From contig CM074134.1 in NCBI GenBank assembly GCA_037178625.1, forward strand, positions 1,364,001 to 1,428,000: 64,000 nt of DNA, read 5' to 3'. The position numbers were made by a program, and so were the translations under genes. The DNA is from Skeletonema tropicum. Lineage: Eukaryota > Bacillariophyta > Thalassiosirophyceae > Thalassiosirales > Thalassiosiraceae. Shown in pieces: positions 33,772 to 42,725 of this stretch. How positions within the stretch are numbered: the first letter of the stretch is position 1; each line of letters begins with the position of its first letter. The notes below the pieces were generated by a model that saw nothing but the letters and a program-made list of their open reading frames with translations, did no database searches and was not told the origin of the DNA.

Positions 33772-34137
33772 ATGTCGAACCAATCAAGCGCATCTCTTTC
33801 CTCTGCAACCTCAATCTATTCCGCCACAGACCCGTTCATGTACTACTCCATTCCAGGAGTGCTTAGGGCGTCACTCACTCTCAAAGAGGTAGATTACTCA
33901 AACATTACAAGCCTAAGTCATGCTGACTCGCCTTTCTCAAATCCTTCTCAACCTCAAGAAGTAAAAAATGATGCGAGTAAGGTGTCACGGAGGTCCCGCA
34001 TTCCGTTCGAATGTCATCCAAGCGAGCTTCTGGAAGAAATGATGAATGATTTGGACGAAGAGTTCGGTGGCGAAGACCTCGGTCTTGACGATATTTTATC
34101 GAAGTTCTGTAATAGGACCAACACTACCAGACAGTAA
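33772..34137 (+). CDS. small Ser-rich hypothetical protein in the spacer
   Basis: 121 residues from the first ATG of the frame at 33772. The N-terminus is Ser-rich (MSNQSSASLSSATSI), then DPFMYYSIPGVLRASLTLKE, and in the second half KVSRRSRIPFECHPSELLEE and MMNDLDEEFG. The ordered blocks and acidic helical end look like a real protein. I have the impression of a diatom-restricted family with the FMYYSIPGVL and RIPFECHP blocks, but cannot name it. It is the only plausible non-transposon gene within the inverted repeat. An upstream coding exon cannot be excluded, since the frame is open before the ATG. Confidence 0.55.
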   Translation: MSNQSSASLSSATSIYSATDPFMYYSIPGVLRASLTLKEVDYSNITSLSHADSPFSNPSQPQEVKNDASKVSRRSRIPFECHPSELLEEMMNDLDEEFGGEDLGLDDILSKFCNRTNTTRQ

Positions 34138-34510
34138 AAAAACATGTAACTTGCAATGCACTTTAGCTACATATGCTGATAGGCAAAAAGTAAAAGTATT
34201 TAGGAGTAATTATAAAAGAAGCACAATCTGTTAGTGCTATACTGATTCCTGATCCCAGTGTTGAACTCATAATAACTTAGAAAATTATGGGATCAATATA
34301 TCAGTCTCGGTCTTTCACTTGTCATCTCTCAAGTCACAGGGAAGCGCCAAATGCCAGAATAGATCCGCTCTCTTAACAAGCCTTGTTTGAAACGGCTGCT
34401 TAGACATCAAAGCATTCTGCCAAATCACCACTGAGATCGATTTGAGCATAAATAATAGAGAGTGAGAGAGAGAGAGACCGGTTGATAGAGTTTTACTTAT
34501 CCTCTACTTA

Positions 34511-34590
34511 ATATCCATGATGAGATTTTAAAACTGTCGAGCGTCCCATTTTGGGACAGTCGATTTTGAGAGTCCCAAAATGGGACAGTC
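34511..34590 (+). repeat. solo copy of the inverted repeat's outer-end sequence
   Basis: Starts ATATCCATGATGAGATTTTA, exactly as the outer ends at 28720 (same strand) and 40003 (opposite strand). It then carries two GTCCC...GGGAC dyads (34543-34557 and 34572-34586); the outer ends each carry one (28771-28785 and 39938-39952). It is probably the terminus of a related transposon copy or MITE. Confidence 0.7.
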
Positions 34591-35952
34591 AAGCAATAAG
34601 GTAGATAATAAAGCTAAAGCGGCTTCTGTTGCCTTCATCAAGGTTTGGTGGGATGGTTCCTAGCTGTTTTTGCCGTGAAACGCGTTTCTTGGCTCTCTAC
34701 GCAGCATTTCTGTATAGCTGTCTCATCTCCTCAACTCGATGATGTGGAATTTTTTTTGTACGTAGGAACTGTCCAAGAAGCGGTACCAAAGTGGCGCCAA
34801 CGATCATCAAAACCATCATCACCATGGGATTTCCGCCCGAGTAGCGTGCTTTACTAAGCATGGTGCGGTTATATTAAAGATATAATGTTCGTGATGCCTA
34901 TATCGATATATATGTATGTATGAAGCAGCTTGATATGTACCAATTTTTACATATGATGTAAAATAAAAGCCAATTAGTGCACATGAATTTGTATCCTCAA
35001 CTCCTCATAAGCAATGAACGATAGTGTTATAACAAATATTTCAGCACTATCGACACAAAACACTGTTGAATTAAGATTATTGAGTTATGATATGAATGTG
35101 TAAATCTTGTTGTTGAATAATAATAATGTACGAGGCCCACAGATCCGTGTCATTCGACATATATTCATGTAGTTAAACATCCATCTCACAAGAGAGAATA
35201 CACTTTGTGCATTCCAACGATGGCAGCAGTGATCATATGCAGCTGTATCCGTAGAACATTGCTTGATTGAAACCAAAGGGCCTTAACAAGTCGTTAATGA
35301 TTCCACTCCAATCTATTCAAAAGCAACGTAGTGCCATAATGACAGCCTTCATTTAAGACAACGTATGAACCTATTCCACCCTAATCGAACAACGAGTTAC
35401 CCAGCCACGACCCTGCCTATTCAAACAAATACAATAGTTGTTGTGTCGTTGTTATCGGGTGGTAAGATTGATTTGAATGCCGAAACAATTGGAGTTTGTC
35501 CGAGAAAATGGCAATGTGTCGGGCTGGGCGGTAGGGCCAAGCTTTAGTTCGCCGATGGTAGTGTAAGCAGTGGAATCGGATCTCTATTGACAACTCCACA
35601 TTACAAAACGATTCATCAATAACATCGAGGCCGTCCGAGGGCGTTATCTGTCTCGTAATCATTAAAGAGCTTGGGATAGAACAATGAAACGATTGACTTT
35701 TGTGTTTGTGTTCATATGATGATGCATCAGCCAAATAATATGGTGCCCAACGGAGTTATAGAGCACTGACTAGTCGCTACCAACAGACCACACCGACACC
35801 TGATGTCTATATGTTGAAGTAGCAGTGAGGATTGGCAGAGAGAGGACGATCTTTTGGTGTTACGGGCGTAGTATCGGACGACACATCGGGAGGTTTGCGC
35901 TACTTCTGGTTGACTTTTTCTCATGTGACGCTTAGATGAACTTTCAAAAAGT

Positions 35953-36021
35953 ACATTCCGTCACGTAAGCAGTATGTTCATTCAAGACTTCAGCTGCAGG
36001 TGGGTATACGTGACGGAATGT
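35953..36021. repeat. 15-bp inverted repeat with 39-nt loop (right arm)
   Basis: ACATTCCGTCACGTA (35953-35967) and TACGTGACGGAATGT (36007-36021), about 530 bp upstream of the transposon gene's first ATG. Mirrored at 32702-32770. Confidence 0.7.
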
Positions 36022-37165
36022 GGATCTTTATACTCGAGGAGATACGATTTTTACCGCTATGCCATCAACATGGTGTTTTGGCTCATTTCTTCATGATGTG
36101 TGATTATGTTTGTGCTGCGAAATTGTGAGTGGAGCAAAAGAGGCGGGATTTTTTGTGAAATATTATATTTTTCTAATTTTGGCGGAAAGGGAGTGCCGTT
36201 ATCTATCTTGTATGGGAGATACGTAGGAATCCGTCTCATCGAGTGGAGGTGCGTGATGAGACAGCTATATGTATTTTTTTGGCTGTCTGGACGTCCCCCC
36301 GGCCGCCTTCACTTCGACGCTTGAGAAGGTGTCAGCCACAAAAGATACAGGCACCTCACGCCTCCGAGACCAAGCAATGTCAAGTACATTACCAGCGGCA
36401 GCTAGTGGCTTTGTTTATTGCACTGTAGAAGTTGGACACACGCCGTAGTAATACTGTAATCACGTGTAGTGTGTGTGTGTCGGCAGCGTGACATGCCGAT
36501 GAGAGGAAGTGATAAAAGGAGCTTGTAGGGGGGCGGATACAACGAAGAAAGATGGACGACAACGTCTTTGATTCTGATCTGTACGATGATGAAGATGACA
36601 TTATTGCCGCTCACGGTCACTACGTCTCAATGGGTGGGTTGCTCGCAGATGATGAGGAGGAGGATCCGGAGGACTATGTCTATGTCAACGATGACTCTAA
36701 AAATCTTCGTGTTGGCAATGGCAAATGACCGCCTCCTCTCACATCATGGAATGAACGGTGTGCACACATCATCCACCCTAAGTTAACATTCAACGAGGGA
36801 AGTGACTCTAGCTATGAGCAGGCTAAGAAGGAGGTGAAATACTTAACGACCGCCTGGGACATGGTGAAGAAGGTGTGAAGAACTTGTTTCAAAAACATTT
36901 TGGGAGTAAGAGCGAGTTGTTTTTGAAGTTCCATGAGCACCTTGGCATGGAATACAATGACTTCTGTTGCTTCTTAGCTACATTCTTCATCGAGTGCAAG
37001 TTTAGCAAGACGTATAGTAGACTTTGTTAAGACAAATACGTCGACACGTCCTCATTTGCCACTGAGGAACAATACTTCTGACGATGAAATGATTGCAATC
37101 ATCGGCAAGATAGAGGGAGCCAAGCTTGAGAGTAGTGCGGAATATCGTAGACAAATACTCAGCAG

Positions 37166-37459
37166 TTGGGTAGACTGTACCCGGGTGCAGCGAGTCTCAA
37201 GTTTATGACTCTAAAGGAGATGAAGGAGTTTCATCAGAGCCATGGTGGCTTACCAAACATCTCCTGGAGCGGAAGGGTTGACACTGTGCGTCAGAGATTG
37301 GCTGGTGCTTTGCACGAAGCGAAGAATGTGGATGGTGTACATGCCCATGCTCAAGATGAAGATGTTTTTACTGGGGAATACGCAGCAATCACTGAACTTG
37401 CAAGAAGCTCTTTTATGAAACCACTGCGGAAAGGGAATGATGAGGGGCAAGCCAAATAA
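37166..37459 (+). pseudogene. SAP-like DNA-binding segment (right arm)
   Basis: MTLKEMKEFHQSHGGLPNIS followed by WSGRVDTVRQRLAGAL has the helix-turn-helix pattern of SAP motifs (L.ELK.F....GLP..G....L..RL), which bind A/T-rich DNA. Assignment is by pattern only. Confidence 0.4.
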
Positions 37460-37492
37460 GCCGCACTGGGTCACCGCGCCGAGAAGCCATTC

Positions 37493-37900
37493 ATGGAGCA
37501 AGCTTTCGATATTTGTCAGAGGATTTATGGTCAAAATAGTCTAGAAGCTATCTACTCTCCAGGACTCGTTCGACGTGGCTCTGTACATCATTTCTTTTTG
37601 AGGGACACGGCAGATGGAATTACCATAATGGATTTAGGTGATGATAAAAGGATAGCCGTCCCAATCGAGTGTAAGTGCCGTGCGTCGCCACGAACATTTC
37701 CTAAGGAACGAAGTCGTATTGAGACTCTTCGTAGAGAGAATGCATCTGGAAGAGGGGTGGGCGTTTCAACTGAGGTTGATATGGATACATACACGGTTGA
37801 TATGGGTACACACACAGCGTACGTGGTAGAGATGATAGTGGAGTATTCAGATACGCATTTGGAACTTTTCCATAGATGTGTGCCAGACGATCCAAAGTGA
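37493..37900 (+). pseudogene. PD-(D/E)xK-like nuclease segment (right arm)
   Basis: IMDLGDDKRIAVPIECKCRA gives an Asp, then a beta-strand ending E-C-K, which fits the D...ExK active site of PD-(D/E)xK nucleases. Residues before it (AFDICQRIYGQNSLEAIYSP, SVHHFFLRDTADG) could be the helix and strand of the fold. It continues to EMIVEYSDTHLELFHRCVPD. The fold is variable, so this is a suggestion. Confidence 0.45.
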
Positions 37901-38195
37901 TCGGTGCATTTTTCTCATTGGCAATGACACATCGCTCATGGCCATGTACATCTTCATATTTCCAGCTAAGTTCATCGTTGACGTGAAAACAATGTGACGG
38001 TGGCTCGGTTCTTGATGTACTTCGGTGTCGCTTTCCTCGAGGTAATCAGTGGTGCACGGTAAAAATGGACTTTCCGTATCCAACGTTGGCTCATTGTAGG
38101 AATGCTAACAACAAGCGCGCTGCCTTTGATGATTCTATCGACTTGGCGATCGATATGCTGTTGGATGTCGTCAAGGCCCATACGGGCCAGACAAT

Positions 38196-38561
38196 GTGTT
38201 GCACGAATTTGCAGGATCCGTTTCTCATGTGAGAAGAGATATGCTTAAGCGCTACAGAGAAAGTTTAGGTCTTCATGGCATTATCTCTATTCATGCAAAT
38301 CTCGGGCTTCAATCAGGAATCATCCTCTTCGGCGGTATGCTCTTCCTCGCCTCGTTCAATCCTGGTATGCAACATCTATTTCAAGCAATGTTGTATCATT
38401 TATTCCTCTTTTTGAACATTCCGTTTCAATTGTCGTGGCATCTTTTGGGTCTCGGTTTGATCATCTGTGGTATTCTTCGAGTTATTGCCGCTTCGTCTTC
38501 AACTTTCATCCAAGCTATACACTGGCGAGTGGCATCTGTCGCCGAACATCCAGTACCGTAG
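38196..38561 (+). other. hydrophobic open frame within the transposon gene
   Basis: 121 codons with several hydrophobic stretches (GIILFGGMLFLASF, MLYHLFLFLNIPF, LLGLGLIICGILRVI). It lies between the nuclease-like and zinc-module segments in a different frame. It may be a real internal part reached by frameshift or an accidental frame. Confidence 0.25.
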
Positions 38562-38657
38562 TGCGGCTCTGCCGTAGACGGGAGCATCTACGTCAACTAG
38601 CCAACTACGACTGCAGCTTGTACCACTGGAGTAGAGAGTACGGAAACACCGCTTCCA

Positions 38658-39281
38658 ATGGAGCCATTTACACTTTTGCCGCAGCAGACTGTGGCACCTG
38701 TTCATGACCTGGAGAGAAGGCCTCGCAGTCGCAGTACAGCAAAGCAGAGGACACACCAAGCTCCTGGGTTGCCTGCGCCTGCAGTTGTGTCTGGACAAAC
38801 ACCAAGGACAAGTAAGCAGAAACCAGTGCAAACTCATGTAGATCGATGCAAGCAATGTTTAGGAATCTACTTGGCCAAGGTAGAGTTTATTGGTGTAGTG
38901 GTCGACGGGCAGAAGAAGAGGAGGAAAAAGAAGCAGGAGAAGACAGGTGAACGCACTCGACGTACATGTGAGCACTGCGGCAAGAGGACTGACTACATGT
39001 GTCTTGGATGCCGCCGGTTTTGCTGCTCTGCGAAGAAGAATAACAAGAAACGACCAAAGAACTTTTCAGTCAAAACACCAATCCTAAATCGGAAGACTGG
39101 TGCTTTGCGTCGGGTAAGAAGGAGTTCAGACTTGGTCCACGAGACTGACGTTTGCCAGTGGACTTGCTATCATGCTTTACATCGTGAAGCATGGGAAACC
39201 TATACCGAAAGCAACAAACATCAGATACTTGCGATGGCTAAGGGAATAGATCGGAAGCAAACACAAAGAAGAAGGGAATGA
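38658..39281 (+). pseudogene. PiggyBac-like C-terminal Cys/His zinc module (right arm)
   Basis: Segment with a basic Pro-rich start (RRPRSRSTAKQRTHQAPG), HVDRCKQCLGIYLAKVEF, a Lys-rich stretch, then RRTCEHCGKRTDYMCLGC followed by RRFCCS, and later CQWTCYHALHREAWE. The C-x2-C-x6-(Y)-x-C-x2-C-x3-CC...C-YHxxH order resembles the cross-brace zinc domain at the C-terminus of PiggyBac-family transposases, which recognises transposon ends. It is the best-preserved part of the gene. The downstream direct repeat GGGCAAGTTGAAGACAATCA (twice at 39301-39350) lies in a Lys-rich linker. Confidence 0.6.
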
Positions 39282-40004
39282 AGAAGAAGGAGAAGAAGAA
39301 GGGCAAGTTGAAGACAATCAGGAAGAAGGGCAAGTTGAAGACAATCAAAGAAGGGAAGGACGAAGCAAGACAATAGTGTAGGTGAAAGCGAAGAAGAAGA
39401 TGTCCTGTCGGATAGCGAGTCAGATAGCGAGTCGGATGAGGAGTCAGATAGCGATGACGAAAATGATCAACACAATGGCCGCAAGAAAGCCATCGTTACG
39501 TGAGCAAATGATACAATAATAATACGATAATGGGAAGTGAAGCAGCATGAGAAGTTCACGGGTGGGACCGGGACAAGAGATACACGAGAATAGATACATA
39601 TCACATGAACATAAATATTCATTACATAGAGCATAGTATCCAGCCATTACACAGTGACAAACTCGTCCTCCATACCCCCCACTCATTGTAGTGAAGGTGT
39701 AGACGTGCAATGGAAGCATTTTCGGGCTGTCGAGCTCCATTGAATGCCCATTTTATATGTATTCAAAATTCTCATTTTTCCTCTAAAAATCCACGAAAAT
39801 TGTATCTACTAATAACGGTGCCTCTAGAGACTACCAATGACAAAATTGAACAACCTAAGCACATGGTATTGATCACAAGAGTGTATAGAAGGCGTCTGTA
39901 AATTTGTTTGGGTCATTACAGCAATTATTCACTGAGCGTCCCATTTTGGGACACTCGAGAACTTCTAAAATTTTTTTGCGGTTTAAAATCTCATCATGGA
40001 TATG

Positions 40005-40030
40005 GGTGACGTCACCGACTTTTCGGTGAC
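40005..40030. repeat. nested perfect palindromes at the right edge of the inverted repeat
   Basis: GGTGACGTCACC (40005-40016) is self-complementary and contains TGACGTCA. GTCACCGA (40011-40018) pairs with TCGGTGAC (40023-40030) around 4 nt. It lies one base outside the right-arm end. Confidence 0.7.
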
Positions 40031-40142
40031 GAAGCCGAATCGACGGACGGAAAATAAGTTTCGTATCGCTAGATTATACTCCTAAAGTACTCATAAGTAG
40101 GAGACTCATAGGTACATACCAAGTACCAACGTAGGCTGGGCT

Positions 40143-40620
40143 GCTGGGTTCAAATGGCACTATGTAAACTGGGGGACCACTTTGGGAATATTTTCTTGCC
40201 TTTTTTACCGTTCCATGGGCCAGCATCAGTACTTATACTATGGAACTGTAACTCAGGAAAACTTTTTTCATGCATTTCTGACTACAATTAATATGAAAAG
40301 TGGTCCCCCGATTTTTTTATCATATTGAAGCATTTGTGGGAATCACCAGTTTTAGGAATTAGATGAGACAGATCGAGTACCGGGTCCATAATCGAATTAA
40401 TTCCTACGTACAAAAGTTTTCTTCGAGAAAGTCATCACTCAAAATGAGCTAAACCATGGTGAAATACCCTCTCCTACGGCCGCCAATAACACCACAACTA
40501 CTAGTCTTACAGGCCCAGACGAAACAGATATCACATCCTGTTGGTCCAAAGGATCTCATTGATACCTCACTCGTTGTCTAATTCCCAGATTTCAATTCAA
40601 AAGTGCTATTTGAACCCAGC
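40143..40620. mobile_element. MITE or foldback-like element (478 bp)
   Basis: GCTGGGTTCAAATGGCACT (40143-40161) is complementary to AGTGCTATTTGAACCCAGC (40602-40620) with one mismatch. Inside, GGGGGACCACTTT (40171-40183) is complementary to AAAGTGGTCCCCC (40297-40309). No coding capacity is seen. Nested inverted ends fit a non-autonomous DNA element; no target-site duplication could be confirmed. Confidence 0.45.
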
Positions 40621-41005
40621 CGTACAGTATGTCAGAAATATAGAACTGAAAACACAATAGGTAATATCTGGACCAGCAACAACCTTGCCTTGCCACCGCT
40701 TTTGGTGGTTGTCTCGTAATGGTAACAATGCAGCTGAGTCGCTTTTGAAACCCGGTGAAGAAGACAACAAATCGAAGGGAGGATATCGACTTTATCCGTA
40801 ATTGGGCAGTGACGAATATATGACTAGGGTGATCAAACCCCGGGGAATACATAAATAAATACAAAGTTAATACATAAGATGATTGCAAAGATGTAAGGAT
40901 GGGTTACGACGTTTAGCAGAGAGCTGAGTCAAGAGAAAGCAGTTTTCATTTCTTCGTTTTCAAGCTAGCCTTTTGATAATTCGTTGTCTAGAGAAATTTT
41001 TGCTC

Positions 41006-42151
41006 TTATACCTTCAACGTTCCATCTATCAAAGCCACCTCCAAAGGTTTCACCCAAGCAATCATAGTGTCTTCTCCCATTGAGTCCTTTTCCAACCCAA
41101 TCGACTGACGATCCACACGCATCACCACACGCATGGGCAAATCAACATTGGTGATACGCCCTGTTCCTCCTACCAAGCACAATCCATTGGGAAATTCCTC
41201 ATCATATGTCACCGATGGATCAAGATTGGAGTGTTGTGGCCATATAATTTGCACTTTGTCTCCTCTCTGCGGTGGAGTTTCACCTTCAAAGAGGTTCACT
41301 ACTTCAGCGTCAGTTGTTGGTGCTGCATTAGGATCCGCAAATGGATCACGGAATACACCAGTCAACACTCCATCATCCACAAATCTATCCTCAAATCGTT
41401 CGTCGTATAACATGCATTCATCCGCCGAACCAAACCATGATTTACGACGTTTCGATACAAATTTGTAGATCTTGTCACGAATTCGTGTTGGTAGCGCATA
41501 TCCAGCTAATCCCATGTATTGCAATGTTTTAACTCGTTTGGCAGATGATGTGGAGGAGAGGGAGCCTAATATCTTTAATACTGCGGATGATTGAATGTAT
41601 GTGGAGTCGGGGGTGCATAGCACTAGTGACTTGTATTTCTCTCCGCTACTTGCGCCATCTTGTTCTTTAGTATTATCATCAACATCTTCCTGCAGCACTT
41701 CTTGTCGCACCTCCTCCGACATACGCCGCAACAACAGCTCCCCAACTTTACTCTGCAACGCTGCAAATCGTAAATTCCCATCATTGTCATATTTAAGTAG
41801 AAATTGTACAAAGTTATTGCAGAGTGTGCACGATCCATCAAAGAGGACAATTGGTCGTTGTTCTGTGGGATGGAAGAGTGCTGGCACGGCATAGGTTTGT
41901 TGAGAATCAAGTGAGGTAACGAGAAAGGGACATCCGCCCGATCGTGCGTTTGGGTCTACTTGAGACATTGGTCCGGGCGTTGACGTCGATGAGGATGCAT
42001 AGGCTAGTGATGTTTTGGAACATGATGATTTCTTGTTGTTTTTGATGTTGGCAGGAATTGATTGAAACGATGACGAGGATGCCACCGTGAGGGAGAATAT
42101 TGCGCCGAGCAGCAGAATTTGCTGCCAGGATGATGCTACTGGCTTGGCCAT
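41006..42151 (-). CDS. DCC-family thiol-disulfide oxidoreductase, probably plastid-targeted
   Basis: 381 residues from the ATG at 42151. IVLFDGSCTLCNNFVQFLLK (D105-G-S-C108-T-L-C111) is the hallmark DGxCxLC motif of the DCC/DUF393 (YuxK) family, whose two Cys are thought to cycle as a disulfide. The following LRFAALQSKVGELLL and IQSSAVLKILGSL, GLAGYALPTRIRDKIYKFVS, and WFGSADECMLYDERFEDRF keep the domain's usual order. The N-terminus WQQILLLGAIFSLTVASSSSF is a signal peptide ending before a Phe, resembling the ASAFAP-type site of diatom plastid preproteins. The about 100-residue C-terminal extension (GDKVQIIWPQHSNLDPSVTY onward) is not part of the core family and I do not recognise it. Confidence 0.85.
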   Translation of the reverse strand: MAKPVASSWQQILLLGAIFSLTVASSSSFQSIPANIKNNKKSSCSKTSLAYASSSTSTPGPMSQVDPNARSGGCPFLVTSLDSQQTYAVPALFHPTEQRPIVLFDGSCTLCNNFVQFLLKYDNDGNLRFAALQSKVGELLLRRMSEEVRQEVLQEDVDDNTKEQDGASSGEKYKSLVLCTPDSTYIQSSAVLKILGSLSSTSSAKRVKTLQYMGLAGYALPTRIRDKIYKFVSKRRKSWFGSADECMLYDERFEDRFVDDGVLTGVFRDPFADPNAAPTTDAEVVNLFEGETPPQRGDKVQIIWPQHSNLDPSVTYDEEFPNGLCLVGGTGRITNVDLPMRVVMRVDRQSIGLEKDSMGEDTMIAWVKPLEVALIDGTLKV

Positions 42152-42725
42152 TGTTGCGTGCAGTTGCTTCAATGATAATTAATGGTAACAAGGCACTATT
42201 TCCGCTGTAGTACTACTGACGTCATTCGGCATGGTTATTTGTTTGTGTTTGAGCTTGCTTCTAGGTAGGTAAGTATGTAAGTATCTTGGTTGGTTGTGAT
42301 TTGTGGAATTGAAGTGAATTGCGAGAAACGAGAAACAGAATGTCACGAGAACAGCACCTCGCCCAGACCTCGCCCGCCCCTCAAATAAAGCCAATAAAGC
42401 GAAGCCACATAGAGACAAGAGCAAAGAAGCTAGCAAAGAGCACCACCAAAGACCACCAACCACCACTCAAGCAGACTCATGCCATAACTATGTTGTGATG
42501 GCACTCTTCACTGGGAGATTGATTGATATCTGCAGGTGCGCAACGAGCAACGAAAAAAAATAGAATAAGCTTTTATGGCGGCAGCTGCTACTTTAGCTAC
42601 CGGAAGACTTCGTTCTGTTATATTATTGCTTCCGAAGTCTTCCGCTTGATAATGTTATACTCCTATGTATTAATGATTTGCAAGAAGAAGTGAAAAAAGA
42701 GAGACAGCACTCACTCAGGTTGGCA
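42152..42725. promoter_or_regulatory. divergent intergenic region with a 12-bp perfect dyad
   Basis: 574 bp between the DCC gene (minus) and the sulfotransferase-like gene (plus). CGGAAGACTTCG (42601-42612) is the exact complement of CGAAGTCTTCCG (42633-42644), 82 bp before the sulfotransferase ATG, and could be a bound dyad or a 5'UTR hairpin. TATA-like sequences occur but none is decisive. Confidence 0.45.

Larger units (their letters stand above)
33684..35039. other. unique 1356-bp spacer between inverted repeat arms
   Basis: Present once, between the arms. It holds a small open reading frame (33772-34137), a GA microsatellite (about 34461-34484) and a third copy of the outer-arm end sequence (34511-34590). 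The rest (34600-35039) shows no recognisable gene. Confidence 0.85.
36552..39503 (+). pseudogene. decayed transposon-encoded protein (right-arm copy)
   Basis: A chain of same-strand segments in changing frames reads like one protein of roughly 900 residues. It starts at 36552 (MDDNVFDSDLYDDEDDIIAA, acidic). A segment at about 36845-37030 holds GSKSELFLKFHEHLGMEYND, and one at about 37023-37190 holds TSDDEMIAIIGKIEGAKLES. A SAP-like segment and a PD-(D/E)xK-like segment follow, then short pieces, a Cys/His zinc module and an acidic C-terminus (VLSDSESDSESDEESDSDDE) ending near 39503. The C-terminal Cys/His module resembles the one closing PiggyBac-type transposases, and the layout fits a large algal transposon protein family. 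I could not identify a complete DDE core. Every frame break seen is shared with the left arm. Confidence 0.6.
35040..40003 (-). repeat. right arm (4964 bp) of the large inverted repeat
   Basis: Reverse complement of 28720-33683 with three substitutions noted by eye. The inner end is at TTCAGCAC (35040) and the outer end at CATCATGGATAT (40003). Neither inner end resembles the outer end, so each arm is not by itself a transposon with ordinary terminal inverted repeats. Confidence 0.95.
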
